From Rhodanobacter sp. (GTDB lineage Bacteria > Pseudomonadota > Gammaproteobacteria > Xanthomonadales > Rhodanobacteraceae): a stretch of 64,000 bases of DNA. Location of the stretch: the NCBI GenBank assembly GCA_004298015.1, contig SCSE01000022.1, forward strand, positions 1 through 64,000, given 5' to 3'. Of this stretch, positions 34,083 through 43,380 are shown piece by piece (position 1 is the first letter of the stretch; each line of letters begins with the position of its first letter). The translations under genes and the position numbers were made by a program. The notes beneath the pieces were generated by a model. It was not told the origin of the DNA and did no database searches. It saw only the letters and a list, made by a program, of their open reading frames with translations.

Positions 34083-36056
34083 TCAGCGCATCGGACGCCA
34101 GGCGAAACCGGCCAGGCGCAGGAACTGGCCAAAGGCATGCAGCGGTCGCGCTTTGACGGCGATGTTGTGGGGCGTGTTGCAGAAAAGCAGTCTGATCAGA
34201 CGATGACGGGTTGCTTCGTCGGCATCAAATTGCACGCAAAGACGCCGCCGGCTATGGCGTGCCACCCTCGCCGGAACCCAGCCAACTTCGGGAACATCTA
34301 TCTCGATGGGCGTGCCCGGTGACGGCATCTTCGACCCACGCATCAGGGCGGCACCGTTGAGGGAGATGTCGATGAAATGACTGGACTCCAGCTCCCTCCC
34401 GTGACGCCAGCGGGCGGCACGCCTGAAGGGAAAACGTTCCTCCTGTTTCTGTCGCGGCAGATCCACGCAGGCCATGATGGCTGCCAGATCGAGGACCAGG
34501 GCCACCAGGGTCCAGGCCAGGTTGAAGAGGGTTCCAGCGCTGAGAGAAGCGGTCAGTAGTGCGTTTACGGCACCGAGTTGCAGGCAGAGCATCAGCACGA
34601 TGAAGAAGCTGGCGAGTCGCCAGTGCACCACGACCTTGCTGCGATCAAGTCCCTTGGCGGTGACCTTGAATGGACGGCCGAACGGCCGTATGCAGGCAGC
34701 CGCAATGGTCCGGGTAACCGCGTAGGCGGCGACCAGCTGCGTCACTTCGGTAAAGATCGGCAAGGTGCGCTTTTCAGTGATCCACGGACCGTAGCACCAG
34801 AAGCCCAGCAACGCCGGAAGTCCGTAGAACAGGAACTCGCTCGGGGTGGTATAGAACGCCGCGATGTCGAAGTACCAGTACAGCACCGGTGCCAGCAGCA
34901 TCAGCAGCAGGAACGGCTTGCTCAGCCAGTGCAGCATGCCGTGGATATAGTGCAACCGGTCCATCAAGGTGTAGCCGGAGCCACGCAGCGGACCGTCCTC
35001 GAGCAGCGCCACCTGCATCGTGCCAAGACACCAGCGGCTGCGCTGGTTGATGTACTCCACCAGGCCCTCGGCGGAGAGGCCCACCGACAGGCGCTCGTTC
35101 AACCAGCGCGTGATGTAGCCGTGCTTGCGCAGCAGGTAGGTGGTATGGATGTCTTCGCATACGCTTCCGGTCGGAAAGCCCCCGGCCTCGGTGATCGCCG
35201 CGCGCGAAATCACAAACGATGTGCCCACGCAAAAGGCTGAGTTCCAGGCGTCGCGGGAGGGCTGAAAGATGTCAAAAAACACCCGTTGTTCGTCCACCCA
35301 GCTGTCGGTTGCGCCGAGGTTGTGCTGGATCGGATCGGCGTTGTAGTAGAACTGCGGGGTCTGCACCAGGGCGACGCCGGGTTCGGCGAACAAGCCGAGA
35401 ATGCGATAGAGAATGTTCTTCTGCGGGGCGAAGTCGGCGTCGAGCAGCAGGATATAAGGCGCATTGGTGGAGCGTGCCGACAGCATCAGCCCGTTGTTGA
35501 GGTTGCCTGCCTTGGCATGGCTGTTGTCGGGTCGCCGCGCATAGTGGACGTCTTGTCGCGCGCAATACTCCCGAAGCCAGTCGCGGCGGGTATCGTCCAG
35601 AACCCACACGTTGACGTGCGGGTAATCGATCGCCTTGGCAGCGATGATGGTCTTTTCCAGAACCTGCAGGTCCTCGTTGTAGGTGGCGATGAATACATCG
35701 ACGGCGGGCACTTCTGCCCCGGCGCCTCGAAGCCGGGCCTCACCGGCATCCGCCCCCGGGCGCGCGTCACTCCGGCGCAGCATCACGATCATCGCCCCCA
35801 GGGTATAGACGATCGAAATCATCTCAAAGGCGTAGAACACATAAGCCCAGACACTGGCGAACCCATGGCTGGGATCAGGCAGCGTCCGGGTGCTTCGCCA
35901 GATGGCGTAGCGCACCAGCAGGGCACCGCTGAAAAGGCCGAACACGAGGCGATGGCTCGCGCGGGCGGGATCACCAAAACGTACCAGCAGGATTCCCAGC
36001 AGCAGGGTCAGGCCGATGATCTGGAGCAGCAGCGCGTTGTCGATGAGGACATTCAT
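34083..36056 (-). CDS. Cellulose-synthase-like family 2 glycosyltransferase with PilZ domain
   Basis: A 657-residue processive beta-glycosyltransferase. Four N-terminal TM segments region, then the GT domain with DVFIATYNED, VLDDTRRDW, LLDADFAP (D-x-D), SVCEDIHTTY (the TED-type base) and QRSRWCLG (Q-x-x-R-W), then further TM segments, then a C-terminal PilZ domain with RFPFRRAARWR and DISLNGAAL, the residues that bind c-di-GMP. It therefore resembles BcsA, but no bcsB, bcsC, bcsZ or bcsQ is present. The ATG overlaps the stop of the upstream barrel-enzyme gene (ATGA). The polymer could be a beta-glucan; the sequence does not settle it. Confidence 0.85.
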   Translation of the reverse strand: MNVLIDNALLLQIIGLTLLLGILLVRFGDPARASHRLVFGLFSGALLVRYAIWRSTRTLPDPSHGFASVWAYVFYAFEMISIVYTLGAMIVMLRRSDARPGADAGEARLRGAGAEVPAVDVFIATYNEDLQVLEKTIIAAKAIDYPHVNVWVLDDTRRDWLREYCARQDVHYARRPDNSHAKAGNLNNGLMLSARSTNAPYILLLDADFAPQKNILYRILGLFAEPGVALVQTPQFYYNADPIQHNLGATDSWVDEQRVFFDIFQPSRDAWNSAFCVGTSFVISRAAITEAGGFPTGSVCEDIHTTYLLRKHGYITRWLNERLSVGLSAEGLVEYINQRSRWCLGTMQVALLEDGPLRGSGYTLMDRLHYIHGMLHWLSKPFLLLMLLAPVLYWYFDIAAFYTTPSEFLFYGLPALLGFWCYGPWITEKRTLPIFTEVTQLVAAYAVTRTIAAACIRPFGRPFKVTAKGLDRSKVVVHWRLASFFIVLMLCLQLGAVNALLTASLSAGTLFNLAWTLVALVLDLAAIMACVDLPRQKQEERFPFRRAARWRHGRELESSHFIDISLNGAALMRGSKMPSPGTPIEIDVPEVGWVPARVARHSRRRLCVQFDADEATRHRLIRLLFCNTPHNIAVKARPLHAFGQFLRLAGFAWRPMR

Positions 36057-37324
36057 TGCGGAGCCTCCCGGCTATCGTCCGAGCCGCCGGTGAAGGGGTT
36101 CCACCGCGTGGCGGCCAGCGCGATCCACGCGGTCGCGCCCAGGTGGGGCAGGTGGTAGTAATAGAAATCCGCATGGGTCGAATCGGGGCCGATCGCCAGA
36201 TCGGTGCCGATCCGCGCTTGAGGCGTGGCGTAAAACATGCCGTCAGGACTGCGTTGTGCCGCCAACAGTTGCCACAGGGTGGCCGGCACCGGCTTGCCGT
36301 CGGCCTGCAGGGCGGCGGCCACCTGCGCCGTGCCCTCGGTCCAGACTCCGTCGGGATGACGCCGATAGCCGTAGCCGTTGCCGCTGCGATGCTGGGCCGC
36401 CACCCAGGACCAGACCTGGCTCCAGCCTGCTGGCGTGGGGCGGAACGCCAGCAGTGGCCAGACTTGCGAATCGAGACCGGACTTCTCCCGGGAGAGGGTG
36501 GTGCCGTTGTCCAGGGTGCCGATATAGAAACGATGCTGGCTGGCACTCCACATCGACTTCACGAAGCTTCCGGCGATCCGCGCCTGCCCGGCCAACTGGG
36601 GGTCGGGGTGATAGGTGAGAGCCCAGCGGGCCGCGGCGTAGATGTCGATGTTGTGTTCGGTCGACTTCCAGTGCTGCGTGCGCTGCGCATTGTCATAGCC
36701 GAAGACGCCGCCCTCATACCCTTCCGGTGCGTTTTTGCCGAGGGTATGGGTACGGACCCAGCGAAGCTGGGCGAGTGCGCCCTGCAGGTAACGGGGGTCG
36801 TGGCTTTTTTCGTAGACGGTCAGCAGCAACAAGGCTGCCCAGCCGACGTTACCGGTGGCCGTACCTACCTGGTAGGCGTCCTGGTTCCAGAAGTTGCCGT
36901 GGGTGTCCCAGTAGCCAGGCAGGGCCACCTTGGTGCCCTGGATCGCGCCGGCGCGGTAGGCGTTTCGAAGACGTCCGTCCTTGAAGCCGGGGTCGTGGGC
37001 TGCGGCGATCAACAGGGCGTCGGCGATCCGTCTCGCCTGGGCCGTGTCGCCGCACGCGGTCAGCGCGATGCCGGCCAGCGCGTTGTCGTAGACGAAGGCG
37101 ACGTGTTGCAAGGCGCGCCATTTGTCATCGCCATTCAGGCCGGGATAGCTCGACAGCAACATCGGGCCGGTGCCGGGTATGGCCTTGGCAGCCTTCACCA
37201 GGGCGCTGCAACTTTGCTGTTCAAGCTGCTGTTGCGGAAGTGACGCTGGTGGGGCTGCACGGACTGGTGGCAGCAGGGCTACCGTCAATCCAATGCACGC
37301 CGCCAAGCTAAGTCGTGCTTGCAT
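36053..37324 (-). CDS. Periplasmic (alpha/alpha)6-barrel protein, probable glycan-active enzyme
   Basis: A 423-residue secreted protein with signal peptide ARLSLAACIGLTVALLPPVRA. Regular helical hairpins with W-x-x-A and aromatic-rich loops (YDNALAGIAL, WNQDAYQVGTATGNVGWAAL, HNIDIYAAARWAL, DSQVWPLLAF) point to a six-hairpin toroid like glycoside hydrolases or polysaccharide lyases. No exact family is recognised. Translationally coupled to the synthase, it could trim or cleave the polymer in the periplasm, as BcsZ or AlgL do in their systems. Confidence 0.65.
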   Translation of the reverse strand: MQARLSLAACIGLTVALLPPVRAAPPASLPQQQLEQQSCSALVKAAKAIPGTGPMLLSSYPGLNGDDKWRALQHVAFVYDNALAGIALTACGDTAQARRIADALLIAAAHDPGFKDGRLRNAYRAGAIQGTKVALPGYWDTHGNFWNQDAYQVGTATGNVGWAALLLLTVYEKSHDPRYLQGALAQLRWVRTHTLGKNAPEGYEGGVFGYDNAQRTQHWKSTEHNIDIYAAARWALTYHPDPQLAGQARIAGSFVKSMWSASQHRFYIGTLDNGTTLSREKSGLDSQVWPLLAFRPTPAGWSQVWSWVAAQHRSGNGYGYRRHPDGVWTEGTAQVAAALQADGKPVPATLWQLLAAQRSPDGMFYATPQARIGTDLAIGPDSTHADFYYYHLPHLGATAWIALAATRWNPFTGGSDDSREAPQ

Positions 37325-37345
37325 GGCAGGATTCTCCTGAGGGTT

Positions 37346-38614
37346 TTAACGGAGGCTGGTCACGACCGACCGCCCTGGCGCGCATGCTTCGGCCGCGAGT
37401 CGTGGCGGCGTGTCCGCGTCCCACTGCGCCAGTGCGTAGACCGAGCCATCCTCGGCGTAGGGGAACGGTGCGGCATAGCCGCGCTGAACTGCTTCAGGGG
37501 CTGAGGGCAGCAATTGGGTGATGTGCGCTCCGAGCGGCCCTTGTGCAGCGCTTACCTGCACCACGAGCCTGGTGCCACGGTCCAGGCGCGGCGCCATGCG
37601 TGCGGGAAACACAGCGACCACGCCTGACTTGCTGCAGTCGGTGGCGCGTACCAGGGTGGCGCCGGCGGTGACCTGGGTTCCCACCGGGGCGACGATTTCC
37701 TGGGCGGTGCCCGAGGCGTAGGCCTTGATGTCGTAATCCGACAGTGTCTGTACCCGTTGCTTCTCCTTGTCGATCAACCGATTCAGGTCGCCAAGTTGGC
37801 TATTCAGCGCATCCGCTTCGGCTTGCTCGTTTTGGATGCTGTTTTGCAAGTCTGCGCGCCGGTGTGCGAGTTGGGGCAGGAGACTGTTTCCGGCCTGGTC
37901 CGCGGATACGTAGACGCCGTGCTCGGCGGCATTGATGATGGCACCATGACTCTGCGTGTTCTGTTCGAGTGCGTCTTTCTCACTCTGCGCCGCGTCCATC
38001 TTTGCCCGCGCCGCGGTGACAGCCGCCGCACTGACCGCGCCATCACGGTGCAGTGCCACGGTGCGCCAGAATTCGGTGCTGAGCCCCTCGAGTTTCGCTG
38101 CGGCGGCGTCCTGCTGTGCGCGCAGGCTGGCGTCGGCGCTGCGAAGCTGGGTCAGGCTGGCGTTGTGGTATTGCATATATTGGCTGTCGATATAGCCAAG
38201 CATGCGCTGATTGGCCTGGATACGGTCCTTGAGGTCCTCGGCATGACTTTGCAGTTCGAGTCGCCGGGTAAGCAGGGAGGTCAGGGCGTCGCGGGCGACG
38301 GTGGTGTTTTTCACCACGGCGACCGTCTGACCGGGTTTCAGCGCGTCGCCACTTTGCGCATGCAGGGCGGTGACGGTGCCGGCGATCGGGCTGGTAATCA
38401 GAATCGCTGGCGCATCCAGAATGGCCCGGGTTGCCTTGGTGGAAATCCACGGTTTGAGCAAGGTGGAGAACAGTAGCCAGGCGAGAAACGCCATGAACAG
38501 GTACCCGGCCATGCGGGGTATCTGTGCGAGTCCGGATTTTCGCTTCGGCTTGACCAGGGTGGTGCGCCGAGTGGCCGGATGAAAGCGGTCGGTGGGTTGC
38601 AGTTCGGGTTTCAC
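37346..38614 (-). CDS. HlyD-family periplasmic adaptor
   Basis: A 422-residue membrane-fusion protein: a cytoplasmic basic N-terminus, one TM segment (YLFMAFLAWLLFSTLL), a split biotinyl-lipoyl-like motif (APILITSPIAGTVTALHAQSGDALKPGQ and YASGTAQEIVAPVGTQVTAGATL, described by position about 70-100 and 300-325) and a long coiled coil between. First gene of the adaptor, barrel enzyme, synthase, outer-membrane factor operon. In Sinorhizobium meliloti an HlyD-like protein (BgsB) pairs with a GT2 synthase (BgsA) to make mixed-linkage beta-glucan, a useful comparison. Confidence 0.85.
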   Translation of the reverse strand: MKPELQPTDRFHPATRRTTLVKPKRKSGLAQIPRMAGYLFMAFLAWLLFSTLLKPWISTKATRAILDAPAILITSPIAGTVTALHAQSGDALKPGQTVAVVKNTTVARDALTSLLTRRLELQSHAEDLKDRIQANQRMLGYIDSQYMQYHNASLTQLRSADASLRAQQDAAAAKLEGLSTEFWRTVALHRDGAVSAAAVTAARAKMDAAQSEKDALEQNTQSHGAIINAAEHGVYVSADQAGNSLLPQLAHRRADLQNSIQNEQAEADALNSQLGDLNRLIDKEKQRVQTLSDYDIKAYASGTAQEIVAPVGTQVTAGATLVRATDCSKSGVVAVFPARMAPRLDRGTRLVVQVSAAQGPLGAHITQLLPSAPEAVQRGYAAPFPYAEDGSVYALAQWDADTPPRLAAEACAPGRSVVTSLR

Positions 38615-39093
38615 GGATAGTCGCCTTTATCAATTACGTACGTTACGGAACGTTCCAGTCGCCCCGACCTGCATGGCAAGCCAAGGGACGGTCCCTCCGT
38701 GGGATGTAGTTGAGGGGTGAGTTTTCGTGGTCCGGGCAACTACGGCTCGCAGGCGGGTCAGATGTGGTCATGCCTACTGGGTACAGCCGCAATGAGTCAT
38801 GCCGAACGCGAGCCAAGAGATAGACGAGCTGGCATGAATATCTGCTGTCTCGCCCCTCGAGGCGCGACTTTCTGGTTTAGTTCTTGTTGTAAAAAAGAAA
38901 AAATCTTGGTGCGATTTAATATCGGAATCACAAGAAAAAGAACTGACTTTCACGCGAGGGGTCGTTTCCGGAATGTAAGCCATCCTGCGGAAAGATCGCG
39001 GTGAGCATATCGTCCAGCGAATGGATCGATCTTTATGGCTTTATGGAATGGACGTCTTTACGGCTATCCATGCGCGGCCAGACGATGTCCGCG
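38615..39093. other. Intergenic region upstream of the polysaccharide operon
   Basis: A 479-bp stretch with no supported gene. It includes an AT-rich segment (about 38870-38960) that stands out from the high-GC surroundings and is where the operon promoter and any H-NS-like binding would be expected. I cannot assign promoter boxes. Confidence 0.5.
38637..38656 (-). promoter_or_regulatory. Palindromic candidate operator upstream of the HlyD gene
   Basis: Two perfect palindromes lie close together 23-42 nt before the HlyD start codon: ACGTACGT (38637-38644) and GGAACGTTCC (38647-38656). Their position suggests a repressor or activator site. No matching regulator is recognised. Confidence 0.3.
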
Positions 39094-39645
39094 TCAGTTT
39101 GCAAGATACGGATCGGCGATCCCGAGGCGGGACAGGATGCGTGTCTCGAGCCGCTCCATGGCGTCGGCTTCGGCCTCCACGACGTGGTCGTGACCGAGCA
39201 GGTGCAAAACGCCGTGGATGGTCAGGTGCGCCCAGTGGTCGTGAAGCGCCTTGCCTTGTTCGCTGGCTTCCCGGGCGACGACTGGGGCGCAGATCGCCAG
39301 ATCGCCGAGCAACGGCAGGGCGATACCCGGCGGAAGTTCAGCGGCGAAGGACAGCACATTGGTGGCGTAATCCTTGCCGCGGTAGTCGCGGTTTAGGGCA
39401 CGGCCTTCGTTGGCATCGACGATACGAATCGACAGTTCCGCTGGCTTGCGTCGTCTGGCGCCACGCAATGCGGCTTCGACCCAGCGGCGAAAGCTGATCG
39501 ATGCGGGCAGGCCCTTGCGGGATACCGCATAACCGACATGGACCTGTAGGAGCGCACCCTGTGCGCGATGCTCTTGACCGTGGCCTGCAGAAGCATCGCG
39601 CACACGGTGCGCTCCTACGGGCGAAACGGGAGACCGGCGGGTCAC
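39094..39645 (-). CDS. ybeY: Endoribonuclease YbeY with an in-frame REP near its N-terminus
   Basis: A 183-residue protein; the enzyme matures 16S rRNA 3' ends and takes part in ribosome quality control. The zinc motif [11 protein letters not shown] is intact, as are [27 protein letters not shown] (residue range about 73-99) elements of the family. The ATG at 39645 overlaps the phoH stop by four bases. Residues about 10-34 are the translation of a REP (39546-39618) between MTRRSPV and VHVGYAV, so the N-terminus carries some 25 foreign residues. If translation instead began after the REP, no good start codon is available. Confidence 0.9.
   Translation of the reverse strand: MTRRSPVSPVGAHRVRDASAGHGQEHRAQGALLQVHVGYAVSRKGLPASISFRRWVEAALRGARRRKPAELSIRIVDANEGRALNRDYRGKDYATNVLSFAAELPPGIALPLLGDLAICAPVVAREASEQGKALHDHWAHLTIHGVLHLLGHDHVVEAEADAMERLETRILSRLGIADPYLAN
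39546..39618. repeat. REP pair (family A, short form) inside ybeY
   Basis: A 73-bp BIME, GTAG to CTAC, located 27 bp downstream of the ybeY start codon and read through in frame. Confidence 0.9.
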
Positions 39646-40622
39646 GAGTCGGCCTCGTCCCTCTGCTCGAAGGCCTCGTAGGCGCGGACGATCTTGGCGA
39701 CCAGCGGATGGCGGACCACATCACGCGAGGTGAAAAAGGTGAAGCTGATGCCGTTGACGCCGCGCAGCACCTCGACGGCCTGACGCAGGCCTGAGCGGGT
39801 GTTGCGCGGCAGGTCGACCTGGGTGACGTCGCCGGTAATCACCGCGACGGTGCCGAAACCGATGCGGGTCAGGAACATCTTCATCTGCTCGACGGTGGTG
39901 TTCTGCGCCTCGTCGAGAATCACATAGGCATCGTTGAGCGTGCGTCCGCGCATGTAGGCCAGCGGGGCGATCTCGATCACGTTGCGTTCGATCAGCTTGG
40001 CGACTTTCTCGAAGCCGAGCATTTCATACAGCGCGTCGTACAGCGGACGCAGATAGGGGTCGACTTTCTGCGACAGGTCGCCGGGCAGGAAGCCGAGCTT
40101 TTCGCCAGCCTCGACCGCCGGGCGCACCAGCAACAGCCGCTGCACGCGATTGGCTTCCAGCGCCTCGACCGCACTGGCCACGGCCAGATAGGTCTTGCCG
40201 GTACCGGCCGGGCCGACGCCGAAGTTGATGTCGTGGCTGGCGATTGCGTGCAGGTAGCGGTCCTGGTTTGCGCCACGGCCCTTGATCACGCCGCGCTTGA
40301 CCCGGATCACTACCTCCTGGGTGCCATCGATCGATGCTTCGGTGATCGCGTCGATACCGGATTCGGCCAGTTGCAGGTTGATCTTCGCACCGTTCAGCGA
40401 CTCGTCCTCGGTGACCACGTAAAGCGCGCGCAATACCTTCTCGGCGGCGTGGGTGACCGCGTCATCGCCGATCACCTGGAACAGGTTGCCGCGATGGTTG
40501 ATCTCCACGCCGAGGCGCAATTCGATCTCCCGCAGATGCGCGTCGAACGGGCCGCACAGGTTGGCCAGGCGGGCGTTGTCTTCCGGGTCGAGTGCGAAGT
40601 CGCGTTGTTCGAGTTCGGTCAT
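39642..40622 (-). CDS. phoH: PhoH-like ATPase
   Basis: A 326-residue protein with an N-terminal KH-like region, the P-loop [13 protein letters not shown], and DEAQNTT (Walker B) with the following [17 protein letters not shown] motif. PhoH/YbeZ is an RNA-helicase-like ATPase that works with YbeY. Start at MTELEQRDF by homology; the upstream open frame extends toward the divergent TetR gene. Stop overlaps the ybeY start. In most relatives miaB directly precedes this gene; here a transporter cassette intervenes. Confidence 0.9.
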   Translation of the reverse strand: MTELEQRDFALDPEDNARLANLCGPFDAHLREIELRLGVEINHRGNLFQVIGDDAVTHAAEKVLRALYVVTEDESLNGAKINLQLAESGIDAITEASIDGTQEVVIRVKRGVIKGRGANQDRYLHAIASHDINFGVGPAGTGKTYLAVASAVEALEANRVQRLLLVRPAVEAGEKLGFLPGDLSQKVDPYLRPLYDALYEMLGFEKVAKLIERNVIEIAPLAYMRGRTLNDAYVILDEAQNTTVEQMKMFLTRIGFGTVAVITGDVTQVDLPRNTRSGLRQAVEVLRGVNGISFTFFTSRDVVRHPLVAKIVRAYEAFEQRDEADS

Positions 40623-40724
40623 AAGACGCGGGAGAGTAACGCGCAATGCGCGCAAGAACCACAGGGGGGCTTCTTTCGGCCAGGAGGCTGTCGGACTTTG
40701 CGTGGTCGATTCATCTCGCTTGCA

Positions 40725-40747
40725 TATAATTAAATGATGAATTAATT
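40725..40747 (+). promoter_or_regulatory. Promoter -10 box and inverted repeat before the TetR gene
   Basis: TATAAT at 40725-40730 is a perfect -10 box 25 nt before the TetR ATG; the -35 is not clear. AATTAA (40728-40733) and TTAATT (40742-40747) form an inverted repeat with an 8-nt centre overlapping the promoter, a good candidate for autoregulation. Confidence 0.5.
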
Positions 40748-40754
40748 TATCCAC

Positions 40755-41435
40755 ATGACATCATCCAGCCAGCATATGCCGAACGGGTGTGGCCGCCGCG
40801 CCGGTCGACCACCAGGCACCGACGAACCCGATATGCGGGCACGACTGCTGGATGCGGCGATCGGGCAGTTCGCGGCTGCGGGCATCGGTGCGACTTCGTT
40901 GCGGTCGATCGCCAGCGCTGCCGGTGTCACGCCGGCGATGCTGCACTATTATTTCGGCGACAAGGCCAGGCTCACTCAGGCGTTGATCGATGAGCGGCTG
41001 CTGCCGGTACTGGCCATGCTCCGAACCTGGCTGGAAAACACCGGGGACGATCCCGTCGCGTTGATGGAAGGCTTTGCGCGTGGCGTCGGCGAGATCGTCG
41101 CCAGCCATCCCTGGCTACCCCCGCTGTGGGTACGCGAGGTATTGAGCGAAGGTGGCGCCTTGCGCGAGGTGGTGTTCCAGCAATCGGTTCCGTCACTGCC
41201 ACAGATGCTTGCGCAACGTTTCGCGGAAGCACAGGTAGAGGGCCGGCTCAATGCCGGTCTCGATCCGCGATTGCTGGTTGTCTCGCTGATCGGCCTCACC
41301 CTGTTTCCCGTCGCCAGCGCACCGGTCTGGAAACGTATTTTCGCAATCGACGATATCCCTGCCGATGCCTTGCTCAAGCATACGCTCGCGTTGCTGGGCC
41401 ACGGTGTTGGCAGCGCCGAAGCTGAGGAAGCGTGA
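40755..41435 (+). CDS. TetR-family transcriptional regulator
   Basis: A 226-residue repressor. The N-terminal helix-turn-helix region reads LLDAAIGQFAAAGIGATSLRSIASAAGVTPAMLHYYFGDKARL in segments at residues 31-73, the standard TetR pattern. The C-terminal ligand domain is similar to the YbhR/CerR type that controls drug or solvent exporters. It is translationally coupled (TGATG) to the HlyD-like lipoprotein and should repress the operon it leads. Confidence 0.9.
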   Translation: MTSSSQHMPNGCGRRAGRPPGTDEPDMRARLLDAAIGQFAAAGIGATSLRSIASAAGVTPAMLHYYFGDKARLTQALIDERLLPVLAMLRTWLENTGDDPVALMEGFARGVGEIVASHPWLPPLWVREVLSEGGALREVVFQQSVPSLPQMLAQRFAEAQVEGRLNAGLDPRLLVVSLIGLTLFPVASAPVWKRIFAIDDIPADALLKHTLALLGHGVGSAEAEEA

Positions 41436-42409
41436 TGGTCCACCCTCGCACCATGATTCGTCTGTCGATCATTGCCTTGGCCGGCGGACTGCTTCTCGCC
41501 GCTTGCGCGAAGCCGTCGCCGCAGGCGCTGGGTACGCTGGAATATGATCGCATTGCGTTGCCGGCGACGGCAGTGGAACGCATTGTCGCCATCGATGTGC
41601 ATGAAGGCGAACATGTCGTGGCAGGACAAGCGCTGTTGCAGCTGAATCCCGCACACACGCAAGCCGAGCTCGCTGCCGTGCTGGCGCAGGCGCAGCAGCA
41701 GCGCGAGGCGCTGGCGGAACTCAAGGCCGGGCCACGGAAGGAGGACATCGTCCGCGCGCGCGCAAATCTGGCAGCCGACGAAGCGCAGTCGCGCGAGGCG
41801 CGTGCTTATGACAAACGGCTACGTTCGCTGAAAGGCAGCCAATACGTCGCCGCCGCCGATCTGGATCGCGCCCGCGCCGCCGCTGGCAGTGCCGAGGGTC
41901 GGGTCGACGCTGCCCGGGCCACGCTGGAGGTGCTGCTGCACGGATCACGACCCGAGCAGATCGCCCAGGCACAGGCGGCCCTCGCCGCGGCCGTGGCCAA
42001 TGTCGGTGCAATGCGGATCGTGTTGGGGAAGTTGCATGTGGTCGCGCCACGCGCGGGTCGGATCGACAGCCTTCCGTACCGGCTTGGGGATCAGGCGCCG
42101 GTCGGGGCGCCCCTGGCGATTCTTCTGGTCGGTGCGACACCCTACGCACGGATTTATGTGCCTGAGCGGGAACGTGTGCATGTGCATGTGGGCGATCCGG
42201 TTCGGGTGTTTATCGACGGTCGCGCGAGGGCCTATGCCGGCAAGGTGCGCATGCTGCGCAGCGAACCCAGCTTCACGCCGTACTACGCCTTGGTCGGCGA
42301 GGACGCGGCACGTCTGAGCTACCTCGCCGAGGTCAGTCTGGGCAGCGACGCAGCCGGTCTGCCGGCCGGCCTGCCAGTGCACGTCGAGTTTCCCGGACCC
42401 GGAAAGTGA
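41435..42409 (+). CDS. HlyD-family adaptor lipoprotein of an ABC exporter
   Basis: A 324-residue membrane-fusion protein with lipobox LLLAAC after MIRLSIIALAGG. It has a coiled-coil hairpin rich in Ala, Gln and Glu (residues 70-190) between the two halves of a lipoyl-like domain (VHEGEHVVAGQALLQL). Similar in layout to YbhG and YhiI. The start ATG overlaps the tetR stop; its own stop overlaps the next gene (GTGA). It would link the ABC permease to an outer-membrane channel. Confidence 0.9.
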   Translation: MVHPRTMIRLSIIALAGGLLLAACAKPSPQALGTLEYDRIALPATAVERIVAIDVHEGEHVVAGQALLQLNPAHTQAELAAVLAQAQQQREALAELKAGPRKEDIVRARANLAADEAQSREARAYDKRLRSLKGSQYVAAADLDRARAAAGSAEGRVDAARATLEVLLHGSRPEQIAQAQAALAAAVANVGAMRIVLGKLHVVAPRAGRIDSLPYRLGDQAPVGAPLAILLVGATPYARIYVPERERVHVHVGDPVRVFIDGRARAYAGKVRMLRSEPSFTPYYALVGEDAARLSYLAEVSLGSDAAGLPAGLPVHVEFPGPGK

Positions 42410-43380
42410 GCGCCGACGAGGCTATCGCGATCCGTGCACGTGGCCTGACCCGACGCTTCGGCGAGCTGGTGGCGGTCGATCATGTCGATCTCGACGTGCC
42501 GGCGCGGCAGGTTTACGGCTTCCTTGGCCCCAACGGCTCGGGCAAGTCGACGACCATCCGCATGCTGTGCGGGCTGCTGACCCCTTCGGCGGGTGAGATC
42601 GAGGTGCTCGGCCTGCGGATACCGGCCGAGGCGGACGCGCTGCGTCGGCGTATCGGTTACATGACGCAGCGGTTCTCGTTGTTCGAGGATCTCACAGTGC
42701 GCGAAAACCTCGAATTTCTGGCCGCGGTACAGGGCGTGCCGAAAGCGCGCAGCCGGAGTCGCATCGATGAGCTGGTCGGCCAATACCATTTCGCCGAGCA
42801 GAGGAATCAGCTTGCGGGAACCCTGAGTGGTGGCCAGAAACAGCGCCTCGCGCTTGCCGGCGCGGTGATCCACGAGCCGGAGCTGCTGTTTCTCGACGAG
42901 CCGACCAGTGCGGTCGACCCCGAGTCGCGCCGCGACTTCTGGGAGAAACTGTTCGACCTGGCCGATACCGGGACAACCTTGCTCGTCTCCACCCATCTGA
43001 TGGATGAGGCCGAGCGCTGCCACCGTCTGGCGATACTCGATCGCGGCGCGCTGGTCGCCGATGGCTCGCCACGCGAACTGACCAGCGCGTTGCAGGGACG
43101 CACCTTGGTCGTGGATGCCATTGACCCGCGTCGTGCACAACGAGTGATCGTCGATCTGCCGGGGGTGCTCAGCGTCGCCCAGGTGGGCAGCAGCTTGCGC
43201 GTGCTGACGACCGAGCCGGTGACTGCTGCAGAGGCCGCGACGGATACGCGCCATCGTATCGACGAGGCGCTCGTCGCGGCCGGGCAGCAGGCCGCGACGA
43301 CCGCAACGCCGGCCAACCTCGAGGACGTGTTCGTCGCGGTCACCCGCAATCCGATGAAGCCGGAGGCGCACGCGGCATGA
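42406..43380 (+). CDS. ABC transporter ATP-binding protein
   Basis: A 324-residue ATPase with Walker A GPNGSGKST, Q-loop YMTQRFSLF, signature LSGGQKQRLALA, Walker B LLFLDEPTSAVDP and H-loop STHLMDEAERC. The C-terminal extension after residue 215 is typical of drug-exporting DrrA/YbhF-like subunits. GTG start overlapping the previous stop. One ATPase domain, so two copies would pair with the permease dimer. Confidence 0.95.
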   Translation: MSADEAIAIRARGLTRRFGELVAVDHVDLDVPARQVYGFLGPNGSGKSTTIRMLCGLLTPSAGEIEVLGLRIPAEADALRRRIGYMTQRFSLFEDLTVRENLEFLAAVQGVPKARSRSRIDELVGQYHFAEQRNQLAGTLSGGQKQRLALAGAVIHEPELLFLDEPTSAVDPESRRDFWEKLFDLADTGTTLLVSTHLMDEAERCHRLAILDRGALVADGSPRELTSALQGRTLVVDAIDPRRAQRVIVDLPGVLSVAQVGSSLRVLTTEPVTAAEAATDTRHRIDEALVAAGQQAATTATPANLEDVFVAVTRNPMKPEAHAA

